A stretch of DNA of 64,000 nucleotides, taken from Paenibacillus sp. 453mf. Lineage in GTDB: Bacteria > Bacillota > Bacilli > Paenibacillales > Paenibacillaceae. The notes under the pieces are model-generated. The model was not told the origin of the DNA, searched no databases, and saw only the letters and a program-made list of their open reading frames with translations. Position numbers and translations under genes: made by a program. Of the stretch, positions 8,979-18,747 are shown piece by piece. Each line of letters begins with the position of its first letter. The first letter of the stretch is position 1. The stretch covers positions 1,416,862-1,480,861 of the forward strand of contig NZ_FPAC01000001.1 in the NCBI RefSeq assembly GCF_900116105.1. The letters are read 5' to 3'.

Positions 8979-11783
8979 ATGCTGAACAGAATGAATTTAG
9001 AAGGGGCTTGGAGTCTGCAGCTGGATGAGCAGAAGCACGGGCTTCAGCTGCCATTTGAGGATAGCATCACACTGCCGAATACGACATCCCATGCGAGGAA
9101 AGGGAAGAAGAATACAGAGGTCAAAATCGGGTCATTAACCGATGAATATGCATTTGAAGGTTTTGCTTGGTTTGCGAGAGAGGTTGAAGTTCCAGAGGAG
9201 CTTCAGGACAAGCCATGTTTTCTATTCTTGGAGCGAACACGTGTCACTACGGTATGGGTGGATGGAGAAGAGATGGGGACACAGAACAGTCTAAACACTC
9301 CGCACGTATATGATCTAACGGGTACCCTAAGCGAAGGGAAGCACACAATTACGATCCGTGTGGACAATACGAATTACCCGACCAAGGGTGGACATATGAC
9401 TTCCGAGGATACACAGACCAACTGGAACGGAATTACGGGGCGAGTAGATCTTCAATTTTACAGTCACGATTATCTAGAGAACATTCAAACCTATACCGAT
9501 CCGGTGAAAAAGACAGTTACGCTCACAGCCCATCTTAACGGCAGATGGGATGCAGCACAGCTTCACATTTCGGCATGCAGCTCTAACACGGATATCAAGC
9601 ATACGGTGAAGGAGCAAACATTTCAGTTAAGCTCGAATAACGTATCTGTCACTTATGAAATGGGTGAAGATGCGCAGCTGTGGAGTGATCTGAAGCCTAA
9701 TTTGTACGAGCTGAAGGTTGAGCTGAAAGCGGTTAGCGGAGAGGTGCTGGATTCTCATAACGTCTTGATCGGACTTCGGGAATTCAGAGCAGATGGAGAT
9801 AAGTTTACAATCAACGGTAATAAAACATTTCTTCGCGGCAAGCATGATGGCTTGATCTTTCCGCTTACTGGCTACGCCCCAACGGATGTAGAGGAATGGC
9901 TGCGTATTATGACGACATCGAAATCGTATGGAATCAATCATTATCGCTTCCATACGTGCTGTCCACCGGAAGCCGCCTTTATCGCTGCAGATATGCTGGG
10001 CATTTATATGGAGCCTGAGCTTCCGTTCTGGGGGACGATTACAGATGAGACACATGAACAGCATAATCAAGCGGAGCAGGATTATTTGATTCGTGAAGGG
10101 TATGCGATACTCCGTGAGTTCGGTAATCATCCGTCATTTGTGATGATGTCGCTGGGTAATGAGCTGTGGGGGAGCAAAGAGAGATTAAATGACATTTTGA
10201 AGCAGTATAAGGCCTACGATTCACGCCATTTGTATACGGAAGGTTCAAACAATTTTCAATTTGTACCTGTAATTCTGGAGGAAGATGACTTTTACTGTGG
10301 TGTACGCTTTTCCAAAGAACGCTTGTTCCGTGGCTCCTATGCCATGTGTGATGCTCCACTTGGACATGTTCAAACTGACTTCCCCGGCACGATGAAGGAT
10401 TATGATGAACAGATCTGGCCGTCTGCAAAGCTTGATGATGGGGACAAGGAATCTGGTAATCAGTCGATCCAAATTCAATATGGAACCGAGATGCGTACTG
10501 TACAAGCTGAGACAGCAGAAGAGCAGCTGATCCCTCGCATTCCAGTCATTTCTCATGAGATCGGGCAATATGCAACCTATCCGAATTTTAAGGAGATCGA
10601 GAAGTACACAGGACCGCTCAAGGCGAAGAACTTTGAAGTATTCCGTACTCGTCTCGAAGCCAAGGGGTTAGGACATTTGGCCGAAGCTTATTTTGAGAAC
10701 TCTGGAAAATTGGCCGTTGCCTGCTATAAGGAGGAACTAGAAGCCGCATTCCGGACCAAGAAGCTTGCAGGCTTTCAATTGCTCGATTTACAGGATTTCA
10801 GTGGACAAGGAACAGCTCTCGTCGGGGTTCTGGACGCCTTCATGGATTCCAAGGGACTTGTAACGCCCGAAGAGTGGAGGACATTTTGCTCGGATGCTGT
10901 TCTGTTGGCCCGTTTTGACCGCTATAATTATGAAGCCGGAGAGTCTTTTGAAGCTGATATCCAGCTGAGTTATTATAGGACTGACTCTTTAAATGGTAAG
11001 ACGCTAAAATGGGAATTAATAAATAATGGAGATGTATTAGTCGAAGGAGAAATGGAAGTTTCGGTTGGACAAGATTTGAATTATATAAATATCGGCTCTA
11101 TTCACACACAGCTGCCAAGCGTAACTTCTATGACTCAAGTCGTGCTGAAGCTCTCCATAGCAGGGACTGATATTTATAAGAACTATGATCTTTGGATATA
11201 CCCGGTTCATCAAGAACTAGACTGGACAGGGACTCATTTGTTCCGAGAGCTTAATGATCAGGCAAAAGAGCTGCTTGAGCGTGGGGAAGATATTTTACTC
11301 CTTCCAGATCCGGCGTCATTGACTCATTCCATTGAAGGTACCTACAGTACAGACTTCTGGTGTTACCCTATGTTCCGTTCCATTTCAGAGAGTATGAATA
11401 AGCCTACGCCTGTTGGAACGATGGGATTATATATTGATAATAAGCATCCCGTGTTTGAGTCTTTCCCTACGGAGACACATTCCACCTATCCATGGTGGAG
11501 CATTGTCATGAATTCCAGGTCCATCGTATTGGACGATACGGTGCCGAAGCTCCAGCCCATCGTACAAACCATCGACAATTTCGAACGTAATCATAAGCTC
11601 AGCTTGCTGTTTGAAGCTCGTGTATTAAATGGCCGAGTTGTCGTCGGAACCTTTGATGATAAGGAGATCGCTCATACACCGGAAGGAAAACAATTCTTGA
11701 ATAGCATCCTTCAGTATGTAAAAAGTGATGACTATCATCCGCAAATTCAATTACAATATGATGAGCTTGCAAGATTGCTGTAA
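8979..11783 (+). CDS. Glycoside hydrolase family 2 enzyme
   Basis: A 934-residue cytoplasmic glycosidase of family GH2, without signal peptide. Domain order: sugar-binding jelly roll (about 1-165), immunoglobulin-like domain (about 170-270), TIM barrel (about 275-600) and a long C-terminal beta region. The acid/base residue is Glu395 in GNELWG; the nucleophile is most likely Glu527 in ISHEIGQY. TNWNGITGRVDL is the usual N-domain signature. GH2 enzymes act on beta-galactosides, beta-mannosides or beta-glucuronides; this one lacks the hallmark LacZ metal-site residues as far as I can judge, so specificity is left open. The gene stands alone, with AGAGGGGG upstream. Confidence 0.9.
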   Translation: MLNRMNLEGAWSLQLDEQKHGLQLPFEDSITLPNTTSHARKGKKNTEVKIGSLTDEYAFEGFAWFAREVEVPEELQDKPCFLFLERTRVTTVWVDGEEMGTQNSLNTPHVYDLTGTLSEGKHTITIRVDNTNYPTKGGHMTSEDTQTNWNGITGRVDLQFYSHDYLENIQTYTDPVKKTVTLTAHLNGRWDAAQLHISACSSNTDIKHTVKEQTFQLSSNNVSVTYEMGEDAQLWSDLKPNLYELKVELKAVSGEVLDSHNVLIGLREFRADGDKFTINGNKTFLRGKHDGLIFPLTGYAPTDVEEWLRIMTTSKSYGINHYRFHTCCPPEAAFIAADMLGIYMEPELPFWGTITDETHEQHNQAEQDYLIREGYAILREFGNHPSFVMMSLGNELWGSKERLNDILKQYKAYDSRHLYTEGSNNFQFVPVILEEDDFYCGVRFSKERLFRGSYAMCDAPLGHVQTDFPGTMKDYDEQIWPSAKLDDGDKESGNQSIQIQYGTEMRTVQAETAEEQLIPRIPVISHEIGQYATYPNFKEIEKYTGPLKAKNFEVFRTRLEAKGLGHLAEAYFENSGKLAVACYKEELEAAFRTKKLAGFQLLDLQDFSGQGTALVGVLDAFMDSKGLVTPEEWRTFCSDAVLLARFDRYNYEAGESFEADIQLSYYRTDSLNGKTLKWELINNGDVLVEGEMEVSVGQDLNYINIGSIHTQLPSVTSMTQVVLKLSIAGTDIYKNYDLWIYPVHQELDWTGTHLFRELNDQAKELLERGEDILLLPDPASLTHSIEGTYSTDFWCYPMFRSISESMNKPTPVGTMGLYIDNKHPVFESFPTETHSTYPWWSIVMNSRSIVLDDTVPKLQPIVQTIDNFERNHKLSLLFEARVLNGRVVVGTFDDKEIAHTPEGKQFLNSILQYVKSDDYHPQIQLQYDELARLL

Positions 11784-11836
11784 GATTTACGAATTATTTC
11801 TTAATTTACATTCTATATCGATATGATCAAGGAATG

Positions 11837-11866
11837 AAGCCGCTCAAGCAGTGGCTTTATTTCTAT
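11837..11866 (+). terminator. Terminator after the GH2 gene
   Basis: An 8-bp stem AAGCCGCT/AGTGGCTT with one G-T pair and a 5-nt loop, followed by TATTTCTATTT. Confidence 0.65.
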
Positions 11867-11963
11867 TTATCCTTCTTTGCCTGTATTAATTGCTCATGTG
11901 CCTGACTCATAATCTCTCAAATTGAATAATCTATTAATATATCAAAATAGAGGTGATGTGATC

Positions 11964-12407
11964 ATGAGCAGCCGATTGGTAGACATGAGAATTGCACAGG
12001 ATAGTACTGTCGATGTGCCTGGTTTCACGTTAACTTCTTCAATGGGAGGATATGTATTTGGTAACATTGGATTACAGACCACATCGGTATCACCCCAAGA
12101 AGCCGGATATGTTAGAGTCATGTTAAACGCTTACTTGAGGCTGGCAGCACCCGGACCCAATGGACCTTTTACATCGGATGTTACCTTTCGAATTTACCGA
12201 AACGGAACACTCATATTTACAACTGTCAATCCAGGAACAGGGGACATAAATGAGATACGTTATGAAATGGTTGGCATTACTGCCGTCGATTTTCCCCCAG
12301 TGCAAGATGTACTAGCTGGTCAAATACAATATATCATCGTCGTTTCGACAACCCGGGATGCTACATTAGGTGCCCGTTCATTTGCTGGAACTGCAGTAGT
12401 GGGTTAA
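11964..12407 (+). CDS. Small beta-rich protein of unknown function
   Basis: A 147-residue protein that I do not recognise. The start at 11964 (MSSRLVDMRIAQ) is favoured by GAGGTGATG upstream rather than the in-frame TTG 42 nt earlier. There is no signal peptide or membrane segment. The sequence alternates short hydrophobic strands with Gly/Pro/Asn turns (DVPGFTLTSS, VTFRIYRNGTLIFTTVNPG, QIQYIIVVSTTRD), which suggests a small jelly-roll or beta-sandwich like those of spore-surface or phage-tail accessory proteins. That is inference only. It precedes an ArsR-type gene by 61 nt. Confidence 0.7.
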   Translation: MSSRLVDMRIAQDSTVDVPGFTLTSSMGGYVFGNIGLQTTSVSPQEAGYVRVMLNAYLRLAAPGPNGPFTSDVTFRIYRNGTLIFTTVNPGTGDINEIRYEMVGITAVDFPPVQDVLAGQIQYIIVVSTTRDATLGARSFAGTAVVG

Positions 12408-12468
12408 GGGAGAGGCATCTTATTTGGTTTCATTGACAAAGATAAGGTTTAATAGGTAAGATAGTTCT

Positions 12469-12762
12469 ATGACTATCAAACTATTGACGATGGATGATGA
12501 GAAGAGAGCGCGAATATTCAAGGCATTAGCTGAGAAGAAACGCATCGAGATTGTCCGTTACTTGCTCGATCGTCCTCAATTCAATAGCTGTGGAGAGATT
12601 GGAAGGACGCTTGGCATGGACAAATCCAACGTAACCTATCATCTGAAAATTATGAATGATGCTGAGCTGATTAAAGTCGTTAGAGAAGGACAGAATAAGA
12701 AGATACATTTAGTAAAGGATATGTTTAATACGGCAGTACCGGGTTTCTTGGATAGCCTGTAA
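12469..12762 (+). CDS. ArsR-like winged-helix regulator
   Basis: A 97-residue single-domain winged helix-turn-helix protein of the ArsR/SmtB type. Typical elements are FKALAEKKRIEIVRYLLD, the recognition helix region MDKSNVTYHLKIMNDAELIKVVREG and a terminal beta-wing. It has a single cysteine (NSCGEIG) and no CxCxxC, so classic metal sensing through the alpha-3 site is unlikely. It may respond to redox or another ligand. It lies upstream of an MDR oxidoreductase, which it may regulate. Confidence 0.85.
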   Translation: MTIKLLTMDDEKRARIFKALAEKKRIEIVRYLLDRPQFNSCGEIGRTLGMDKSNVTYHLKIMNDAELIKVVREGQNKKIHLVKDMFNTAVPGFLDSL

Positions 12763-12893
12763 GGCAGAAGAGAAACCCTTTAATTTGGAGTTATAGTTTG
12801 AAAGTTTTAAAACTTTACATTTCCCGTATCTTTTTCACGCCCGGAGTTTAACGAACACTGGCTACAATACTTAAGAAATGAGTGATATTCATT

Positions 12894-13910
12894 ATGATGA
12901 ACCGAAAGATCTTACTCCATTCAAGACCCCAAGGAATGCCGACAGAAGAAACATTTAAATTCGAAGAAGCACCTATACAAGAGCCAGCACAAGGTCAAGT
13001 GTTGGTTAAATCCATTTATTTGTCCGTGGATCCTTACATGCGCGGGCGAATGAATGATTCCAAATCCTATGTTCCCCCATATCCACTTGGAGAAGTGATT
13101 ACAGGCGGAGTTGTTGGAGAAGTCATTGATTCACGATCCGATAAATTCAGCAAAGGTGATAAGGTATTAGGCATGCTTGGATGGCAGCTATATAATGTAG
13201 TGGAGGCAGACAAGCTGCAACAGATTGATGAGAAAATCGCGCCATTATCTGCGTATCTTAGTGTCATTGGCATGACAGGCTTGACGGCTTATTTTGGACT
13301 AATGGATATTGGTCGTCCCAAGGAAGGTGAGACGGTGGTCGTGTCTGGGGCAGCTGGAGCGGTCGGCTCCATTGTCGGACAAATTGCCAAAATCCAAGGA
13401 GCACATGTTGTCGGCATTGCAGGCTCGGATGAGAAAACATCCTGGCTCACGAAGGAGCTTGGATTTGATGCGGCTATTAACTATAAGACCACGTCTGATT
13501 TGAAAAAAGATCTTCAGCAGGCGTGCCCTAATGGGGTCGATGTGTACTTTGATAATGTTGGCGGCGATATTTCCGATGCGGTGATGACGGAGCTGAACGA
13601 TTATGCACGTATTCCGCTATGCGGTGCCATCTCTGCATATAATGAAGAAGAAGGCGGCGATGTAGGACCACGTATTCTGACGAAGCTCATCAAGACACGC
13701 TCCATGATCAAAGGCTTTGTACTCGGGGATTATGCAGATCGCTTGCCTGAGGGAGCCAAAATGTTAGGACAATGGTTAGCAGAAGGTAAGCTCAAATATG
13801 AAGAAACGATCTTCGAAGGCTTCGACCGTGTTCCTGAAGCATTCCTGGAGCTGTTCCAGGGCACGAATATCGGCAAGATGCTTGTAAAAGTAGATACAGC
13901 TGAGAATTAA
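12894..13910 (+). CDS. NADP-dependent MDR oxidoreductase (YfmJ/CurA type)
   Basis: A zinc-independent medium-chain dehydrogenase/reductase of about 337 residues, in the leukotriene-B4 dehydrogenase / NADPH-dependent alkenal reductase group. The N-terminal GroES-like part includes SVDPYMRGRMND, characteristic of this group, and the nucleotide loop is SGAAGAVGSIVGQIAK. FDNVGGDISDAVM is also typical. Such enzymes reduce alpha,beta-unsaturated carbonyls and help against reactive electrophiles. The start is uncertain: ATG codons at 12894 and 12897 and a GTG at 12882 are possible, none with a clear ribosome binding site. A strong terminator follows. Confidence 0.9.
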   Translation: MMNRKILLHSRPQGMPTEETFKFEEAPIQEPAQGQVLVKSIYLSVDPYMRGRMNDSKSYVPPYPLGEVITGGVVGEVIDSRSDKFSKGDKVLGMLGWQLYNVVEADKLQQIDEKIAPLSAYLSVIGMTGLTAYFGLMDIGRPKEGETVVVSGAAGAVGSIVGQIAKIQGAHVVGIAGSDEKTSWLTKELGFDAAINYKTTSDLKKDLQQACPNGVDVYFDNVGGDISDAVMTELNDYARIPLCGAISAYNEEEGGDVGPRILTKLIKTRSMIKGFVLGDYADRLPEGAKMLGQWLAEGKLKYEETIFEGFDRVPEAFLELFQGTNIGKMLVKVDTAEN

Positions 13911-13926
13911 GACAGGAGAAAATTCG

Positions 13927-13972
13927 AGTCATCTTTACTGCTTAAGTGAGCAGTGGAGATGGCTTTTTTTGT
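13927..13972 (+). terminator. Terminator after MDR gene
   Basis: A 16-bp stem with a few G-T pairs (13927-13942 with 13949-13964) followed by seven T residues. Confidence 0.85.
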
Positions 13973-14229
13973 GAGAATACTTCTGATTGAAGAATTATAA
14001 CTGCGTTGTTAGTTGAAAGATGGTTCGGACTTTAAGATGGTGACCAAGCTGAATTGAATCGAATGCACAGGAGAGACGAATAATAACTGTACAAAAATTC
14101 ATCGAATGATTATTTTCATGAGGCCAATAAAATTGTATAATAATCGTTACGTCTGTTAAAAAAGGAGTACGAGCTCCTTCCGTAAATCAGGTGTAACTAT
14201 GAAAAAGAAGACCGTCAAGAGGAGGACAT
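13973..14229. other. Upstream region of the glutamine-type importer
   Basis: Non-coding leader of the fused ABC importer. It contains a sigma-A promoter (14113-14141) and a short inverted repeat AAGGAG...CTCCTT around 14163-14180 that could pair in the leader RNA and mask an SD-like sequence. No riboswitch family was recognised. Confidence 0.5.
14113..14141 (+). promoter_or_regulatory. Sigma-A promoter of the glutamine-type importer
   Basis: TTTTCA and a perfect TATAAT separated by 17 bp, about 90 bp before the start codon. Confidence 0.65.
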
Positions 14230-15681
14230 ATGAAAACAACAAAGGTCTCATTTTTTATTCTGACGCTGGTGCTGCTTCTAGTAACTGGCTTGTCCGGATG
14301 GGCGGGAGGTGCTTCAGCACAGTCGAATTCCGGAAAAACCTATGTGATTGGAACAGATATTACATTTGCCCCGTTTGAATTCCAAGATGTAAACGGTGAA
14401 TTTGTCGGTATCGACATAGATCTGTTAGATGCGATCGCGAAGGATCAAAATTTCCAGTACGAAATTAAACCGTTAGGGTTTAATGCGGCAGTTCAAGCGC
14501 TTGAGTCGAATCAAGTCGACGGCGTTATTGCCGGTATGAGTATTACGGATGAGAGAAAACAGAAATTTGATTTCTCAGATTCCTATTTTGAATCCGGGGT
14601 TGTTATGGGTGTTGGTGCAAATAACGATACCATTCAGAGCTACGAAGATCTTAGAGGACAGAAAGTAGCTGTTAAGACCGGTACGGAAGGATACAGCTTC
14701 GCCGAGTCTATTTCTGAACAGTACGGCTTCAGTATTGTACCATTTGATGATTCCTCACAGATGTATGATGATGTAAAGACAGGCAACTCTGTTGCTACTT
14801 TTGAAGACTACCCGGTACTGGCTTATGGGGTAACTCAAAACAACGGTTTGAAGATTGTAACGGATAAGGAAGAGGGCGGTTCCTACGGTTTTGCGGTTAG
14901 CAAAGGGCAAAATCAAGAGCTGCTGCAAAAGTTTAATGCCGGACTCACGAACCTTAAAGCGAGCGGAGAGTATGATCAGATTCTCGCCAAATATCTGGGT
15001 GAAGGCGAAGGGGTACCTGCTCCAACCTTAAGTCGCGGCGAACTGATTCTGCAGTCAATCCCACCGTTGTTAAAAGGTCTTGGACAAACGCTGATCTATA
15101 CGATCGTATCCTTGTTCATTGCGTTTATTCTTGGATTGATCTTCGGACTCATGAAAGTCGGACAAAATAAAGCTTTGCGATTCATCGCAACGGTGTTCGT
15201 TGATTTATTCCGTGGTATACCACTTATCGTACTTGCCTTCTTTATTTACTTTGGTATTCCGCAGGCGTTTGGCTTTACAATGCCGCTGTACCTGGCTGCC
15301 ATTCTGACACTTAGCTTGAATGCAGGTGCTTATGTAACAGAGATCATCCGCGGCGGGATTCAATCCATTGATCAAGGCCAAATGGAAGCTGCGCGTTCGC
15401 TTGGGCTGCCTTATCGCACATCGATGATGAAGATTGTCATTCCACAAGCGATTCGTGTTATGATTCCTTCGTTTATCAATCAGCTGGTTATTACACTCAA
15501 GGATACGTCGATTCTATCCGCGATTGGACTTGTCGAATTGACTCAATCAGGTAAAATCATTATCGCGAGAACCTTTGCTTCCTTTGATATCTGGTTGATC
15601 GTTGCGATCATGTATCTGGTTGTTATCACCATACTCACTAAAATTGCAAGCTCGCTGGAGGTGAAACGTAGTCGTGGGTAA
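14230..15681 (+). CDS. Fused amino-acid-binding receptor and ABC permease (GlnH-GlnP type)
   Basis: A 483-residue fusion of a polar amino-acid substrate-binding domain and its membrane permease. Residues 1-31 form a signal sequence ([18 protein letters not shown]). Residues ~38-255 are an SBP_bac_3 receptor ([41 protein letters not shown]). Residues ~275-478 form the five-helix BPD_transp_1 permease with the EAA loop [22 protein letters not shown]. Fused receptors of this kind are known for the GlnP systems of lactococci, usually importing glutamine, glutamate or asparagine. The ATPase gene overlaps its 3' end by 8 nt. Confidence 0.93.
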   Translation: MKTTKVSFFILTLVLLLVTGLSGWAGGASAQSNSGKTYVIGTDITFAPFEFQDVNGEFVGIDIDLLDAIAKDQNFQYEIKPLGFNAAVQALESNQVDGVIAGMSITDERKQKFDFSDSYFESGVVMGVGANNDTIQSYEDLRGQKVAVKTGTEGYSFAESISEQYGFSIVPFDDSSQMYDDVKTGNSVATFEDYPVLAYGVTQNNGLKIVTDKEEGGSYGFAVSKGQNQELLQKFNAGLTNLKASGEYDQILAKYLGEGEGVPAPTLSRGELILQSIPPLLKGLGQTLIYTIVSLFIAFILGLIFGLMKVGQNKALRFIATVFVDLFRGIPLIVLAFFIYFGIPQAFGFTMPLYLAAILTLSLNAGAYVTEIIRGGIQSIDQGQMEAARSLGLPYRTSMMKIVIPQAIRVMIPSFINQLVITLKDTSILSAIGLVELTQSGKIIIARTFASFDIWLIVAIMYLVVITILTKIASSLEVKRSRG

Positions 15682-16402
15682 AGTTCGTGTTGAAGGCTTG
15701 AAGAAAAGCTATGGCTCAAATGAAGTACTTAAGAACATTGATATGTCCGTCAACGAAGGTGAGGTTGTGTGTGTCATCGGTCCTTCCGGGTCAGGAAAGA
15801 GTACGCTCTTACGCTGCATCAACAAGCTCGAAGAAATTACGGCTGGACATGTAGTAGTAGACGATCAGGATCTTAGTGATCCCAAAACAGATATAAATAA
15901 AGCTCGAGAAAATATCGGTATGGTGTTCCAGCATTTTAATCTTTTTCCGCATTTTAATGTGATGAAGAACATCATGTTTGCTCCGATGGAGCTTGGTAAG
16001 ATGAATGAGCAACAGGCACGTGAGACGGCTACACGCTTACTGCAACGTGTCGGTCTGTCCGATAAAGCGGGTGCTTATCCAGCCGAATTATCAGGTGGTC
16101 AGAAGCAGCGGGTAGCGATTGCCCGCGCGCTTGCGATGAATCCGGATGTCATGCTGTTCGATGAACCGACTTCGGCGCTTGACCCTGAGATGGTGGGTGA
16201 AGTACTTGGCGTTATGAAGGACCTTGCTCGTGAAGGCATGACGATGATGATCGTTACTCATGAGATGGGCTTCGCACGTGAGGTTGCCGACCGGGTCATC
16301 TTCATGGATGGCGGTTATATTATAGAAGAGGGTACCCCGGAGGAAGTATTCGGTAATCCGAAGCATGAGCGTACGATCAGCTTCTTGCAGAAAGTGCTCT
16401 AA
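15674..16402 (+). CDS. Polar amino-acid ABC transporter ATPase (GlnQ type)
   Basis: A 242-residue ABC ATPase. Walker A is GPSGSGKST, the Q-loop lies in [12 protein letters not shown], the signature is LSGGQKQR, Walker B is [12 protein letters not shown] and the switch His is in IVTHEMGF. The sequence is typical of the GlnQ/HisP family. The GTG start overlaps the permease gene by 8 nt and its ribosome binding site (GGAGGTG) lies inside that gene, so the two are translationally coupled and together form a complete importer. Confidence 0.95.
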   Translation: MGKVRVEGLKKSYGSNEVLKNIDMSVNEGEVVCVIGPSGSGKSTLLRCINKLEEITAGHVVVDDQDLSDPKTDINKARENIGMVFQHFNLFPHFNVMKNIMFAPMELGKMNEQQARETATRLLQRVGLSDKAGAYPAELSGGQKQRVAIARALAMNPDVMLFDEPTSALDPEMVGEVLGVMKDLAREGMTMMIVTHEMGFAREVADRVIFMDGGYIIEEGTPEEVFGNPKHERTISFLQKVL

Positions 16403-16415
16403 TAAATATTAAGAT

Positions 16416-16467
16416 CCTTCGAGTCTTGGCAGCAATACCGCCAAGTGCTCGAAGGTTTTTTTATGGA
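16416..16467 (+). terminator. Terminator after the amino-acid importer operon
   Basis: A long hairpin with outer stem CCTTCGAG/CTCGAAGG and inner stem CTTGGC/GCCAAG, followed by seven T residues. Confidence 0.9.
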
Positions 16468-16627
16468 CAGCGGCAGACCTTGCTTCACGAATACCTTAAT
16501 TGAAGGAAGGCGTGTATAATTAAACAAGCATGCTGCGGCTTGCGGATACATAGCACAGCTTCGGAGTATCCCTTACCCCTGGACTGTGGTAATAAATAAC
16601 GATCGACAGAAGAAAGGAACCGCCTAT

Positions 16628-17812
16628 ATGACGAAGAAGCTTTACTATGACTCCCCTTATCTGACGCAATGGGAGACTCGTATAATACATACATGGCAGC
16701 AAGACGACTGCTATTATGTTGAACTGGAAGAAACGGCATTTTATCCCCATGGGGGAGGGCAGCCATGTGACATCGGGACAATACAGGGGATTCCGGTGCT
16801 GGATGTTGCTACCCATGGAGATCAGATTGTACACCAGGTTGAAGCCTTGCCGGAATCCAAAGAGGTCAGCTGCATAATTGATTGGGACGTTCGGTTTGAT
16901 CATATGCAGCAGCACAGTGCTCAGCATCTGTTATCCGCTGTATGCCTTGAGCTCTATGAATGCCCTACGCTAAGCTTTCATCTGGGAGTGGATTATTGCA
17001 CGATTGATGTGGAAGCAGCTGAGCTGAGTAGAGACCAATTAAGCTCCATTGAGCAGGAAGCGAACCGTCATATCTACAAGAATCATCCTATTCATACCTA
17101 TTGGGTGACCGAAGAGGAAGCGGCAAGGATCAAGCTTGTAAAGCAGCCCAAAGTGAAGGAGAACATCCGCATTGTAGAGATGAAGGATGTCGAATATAAT
17201 GCCTGCGGCGGAACTCACGTATCCTCGACCGGTGAGATCGGAATGATCAAGCTGCTTAAGACAGAGAAGCAAAAAGGCAATATCCGAATTTATTTCATAT
17301 CCGGCTATCGGGCTCTGAAGGAATTCAATATGTATGGGCAGATCATCAGCACTTTATCCTCCCGATTTAAATCAGGTAAGGAAGAGCTTACTGACCGTCT
17401 AATCCAGCTGGAGAACGAACATAAGCAGGTGCAGGCTGAGCTGGCTGTTCTTAAGGATCAGAATGATGACTATATGGCTCAGCAAATGATTCAGGATTTG
17501 GCAGATAAGGTTATTCATCACGTCTTCCCGGACAAGACACTTAAGGATCTGCAGAACCTGGCCAATAAAATAGCCGCGATGACGGAGCTGCCGGTTCTCC
17601 TTGCTTCAGTATCTGAGAACAAGGTCGTCCTCTGTCAGAACAAAGAAGCATCACCTTCCTGTGGGAAATTCTTCAAGGCTCACTTGGCAGGCTTCAACGG
17701 AAAAGGCGGCGGAAGTGACCTCATGGCACAAGCTGGGTTTACTAGCTGGGATGATGCAGCCGCATTCTATCATTTTGCTTCTCAAGAACTCACTGACCAG
17801 GGAGAAATCTAG
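16628..17812 (+). CDS. Alanyl-tRNA editing protein, AlaX-L type
   Basis: A 394-residue protein related to the editing and C-Ala parts of alanyl-tRNA synthetase, which deacylates Ser-tRNA(Ala) or Gly-tRNA(Ala) in trans. The zinc-binding residues are visible: HMQQHSAQHLL (HxxxH) and CGGTHVSSTGEIG. PHGGGQPCD marks the N-terminal glycyl-loop. Residues ~240-300 are a coiled-coil linker and the C-terminal part (GKFFKAHLAGFNGKGGGSDLMAQAGF) is a C-Ala/DHHA1 domain. The start at 16628 was chosen because AAAGGA precedes it. The downstream 0.9 kb is decayed DNA. Confidence 0.92.
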   Translation: MTKKLYYDSPYLTQWETRIIHTWQQDDCYYVELEETAFYPHGGGQPCDIGTIQGIPVLDVATHGDQIVHQVEALPESKEVSCIIDWDVRFDHMQQHSAQHLLSAVCLELYECPTLSFHLGVDYCTIDVEAAELSRDQLSSIEQEANRHIYKNHPIHTYWVTEEEAARIKLVKQPKVKENIRIVEMKDVEYNACGGTHVSSTGEIGMIKLLKTEKQKGNIRIYFISGYRALKEFNMYGQIISTLSSRFKSGKEELTDRLIQLENEHKQVQAELAVLKDQNDDYMAQQMIQDLADKVIHHVFPDKTLKDLQNLANKIAAMTELPVLLASVSENKVVLCQNKEASPSCGKFFKAHLAGFNGKGGGSDLMAQAGFTSWDDAAAFYHFASQELTDQGEI

Positions 17813-17871
17813 CACTGTGCTGCTCAACTGCGTCAATTGCACATGCGTTTCTTTGCAGCCACACCGGACAA

Positions 17872-18140
17872 TGGCGGCCGGGAATGAACTGCGTAGTGAC
17901 TTGCGGCCCAGAGATTATGCTGCCATCTTCCGCGCTCCGGGCCTGTGCCCGGTAGTATTGATGGGCAGCGGTCTCGGCAGCGTTCCCATGGGTGATATCA
18001 CCCGGGCAGCGAACGACTCGGTGCAAACCGTCGTACCCGCAAAATTACAGATCGAAACACTTGCCGTGCCTCTCGTCGATGTCGAGAAGACCTGGAACGA
18101 GAACACTGGAAAATCACGGGTTGTCTTTGTCTTGAATTGA
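17872..18140 (+). pseudogene. 3' remnant of a zinc-type MDR alcohol dehydrogenase/quinone reductase
   Basis: An in-frame segment ending at 18140 reads like the end of an MDR oxidoreductase: LMGSGLGSVPMGDITRAAND, VVPAKLQIETLAVPLVDVEKTWNE and the terminal GKSRVVFVLN. The N-terminal two thirds are absent; upstream of it the frame merely runs antiphase through the AlaX gene. It has a much higher GC content than the flanking genes. I judge it a truncated relic of a transferred gene; the family call rests on motif memory only. Confidence 0.4.
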
Positions 18141-18550
18141 TACCGAGCGCCGAAACGATCAACGTAGGCGTTGTTGTGCCAGGCGCCTCGTTGACGAGGC
18201 AGGCATCGACTACTTCGCGGATGAGGAGATGCCTCCGTGTCCAGCCCAACGGCCAGAAGCTTGAGCGTTCAACAATGAAACGCAAGAGATCACCCCAATG
18301 TAATTCTGGTTCAATGGCGTGGTTGTTGAGCAAAGGAGGATTTTTACCTCGAAGCTGCCAAGCATCGCAGTACCATGATGTGGACCATACGCATCTCTGG
18401 CATTGCCATGTGCCAACACAAGGACGCTTGGTACGAAGAGACCGATCTGGACCTTTGAAGTCGTTGCTCTTGTCAGCCTGAGAATATCCTAATCATACAT
18501 CTCTAGCGATGAGGATTTGAAAATTCCGGATCGTCATCGCTCCGTTTGTT
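18141..18550. other. GC-rich non-coding debris
   Basis: No frame here has a ribosome binding site or family motif. Short open stretches in several frames (for example RLVDEAGIDYFADEEMPP around 18188-18241) look like fragments of one or more decayed genes. The base composition matches the MDR remnant before it rather than the chromosome. Confidence 0.5.
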
Positions 18551-18723
18551 ATACCCAGGGGAAAATCCATCTAACCCCTTTTTTCGAACTCGAATGTTGA
18601 GAGGCTATGAATGGCGAACGCCATCTGCGAAACAGAAACAGAAACTATGTTTGCACAGAATCAGTATTTATGCTAAACTGATTCTGTGCTCAATCAGTAA
18701 CAGGGCACAGCTTGTAGAAGACG
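18551..18723. repeat. Direct repeat copy 1 carrying a promoter/operator
   Basis: This ~173-bp segment recurs at 21079-21256 with roughly 90% identity. Copy 2 has one extra CAGAAA unit. The repeat contains a perfect 12-bp inverted repeat wrapped around a promoter and ends just before the FMN reductase leader. Confidence 0.9.
18651..18689 (+). promoter_or_regulatory. Promoter embedded in a 12-bp inverted repeat (copy 1)
   Basis: GCACAGAATCAG (18653-18664) and CTGATTCTGTGC (18678-18689) are perfect complements 13 bp apart. TTGCAC and TAAACT lie 17 bp apart across the left arm and centre, so a protein bound to the palindrome would block RNA polymerase. It is 59 bp before the FMN reductase start codon. 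The regulator is not known; the nearby Rrf2 protein is one candidate. Confidence 0.6.
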
Positions 18724-18747
18724 AAATGAAAGGAGGAATGACTAAAT

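Noticed and set aside
14198-14420. Upstream ATG with SD-like GAGGAGG in another frame before the GlnH-GlnP fusion
   Set aside because: The frame overlaps the importer gene and encodes no recognisable protein; the GAGGAGG is the importer's own ribosome binding site.
17601-17871. Frame running from inside AlaX into the MDR remnant as a 179-codon gene
   Set aside because: The first 70 codons are an antiphase overlap with the AlaX gene; only the last part resembles a protein family.
18321-18420. HDVDHTHLWHCHV as a multicopper oxidase copper motif
   Set aside because: Looks like a HCHxxH motif but lacks any other copper site or reading frame context; probably chance.
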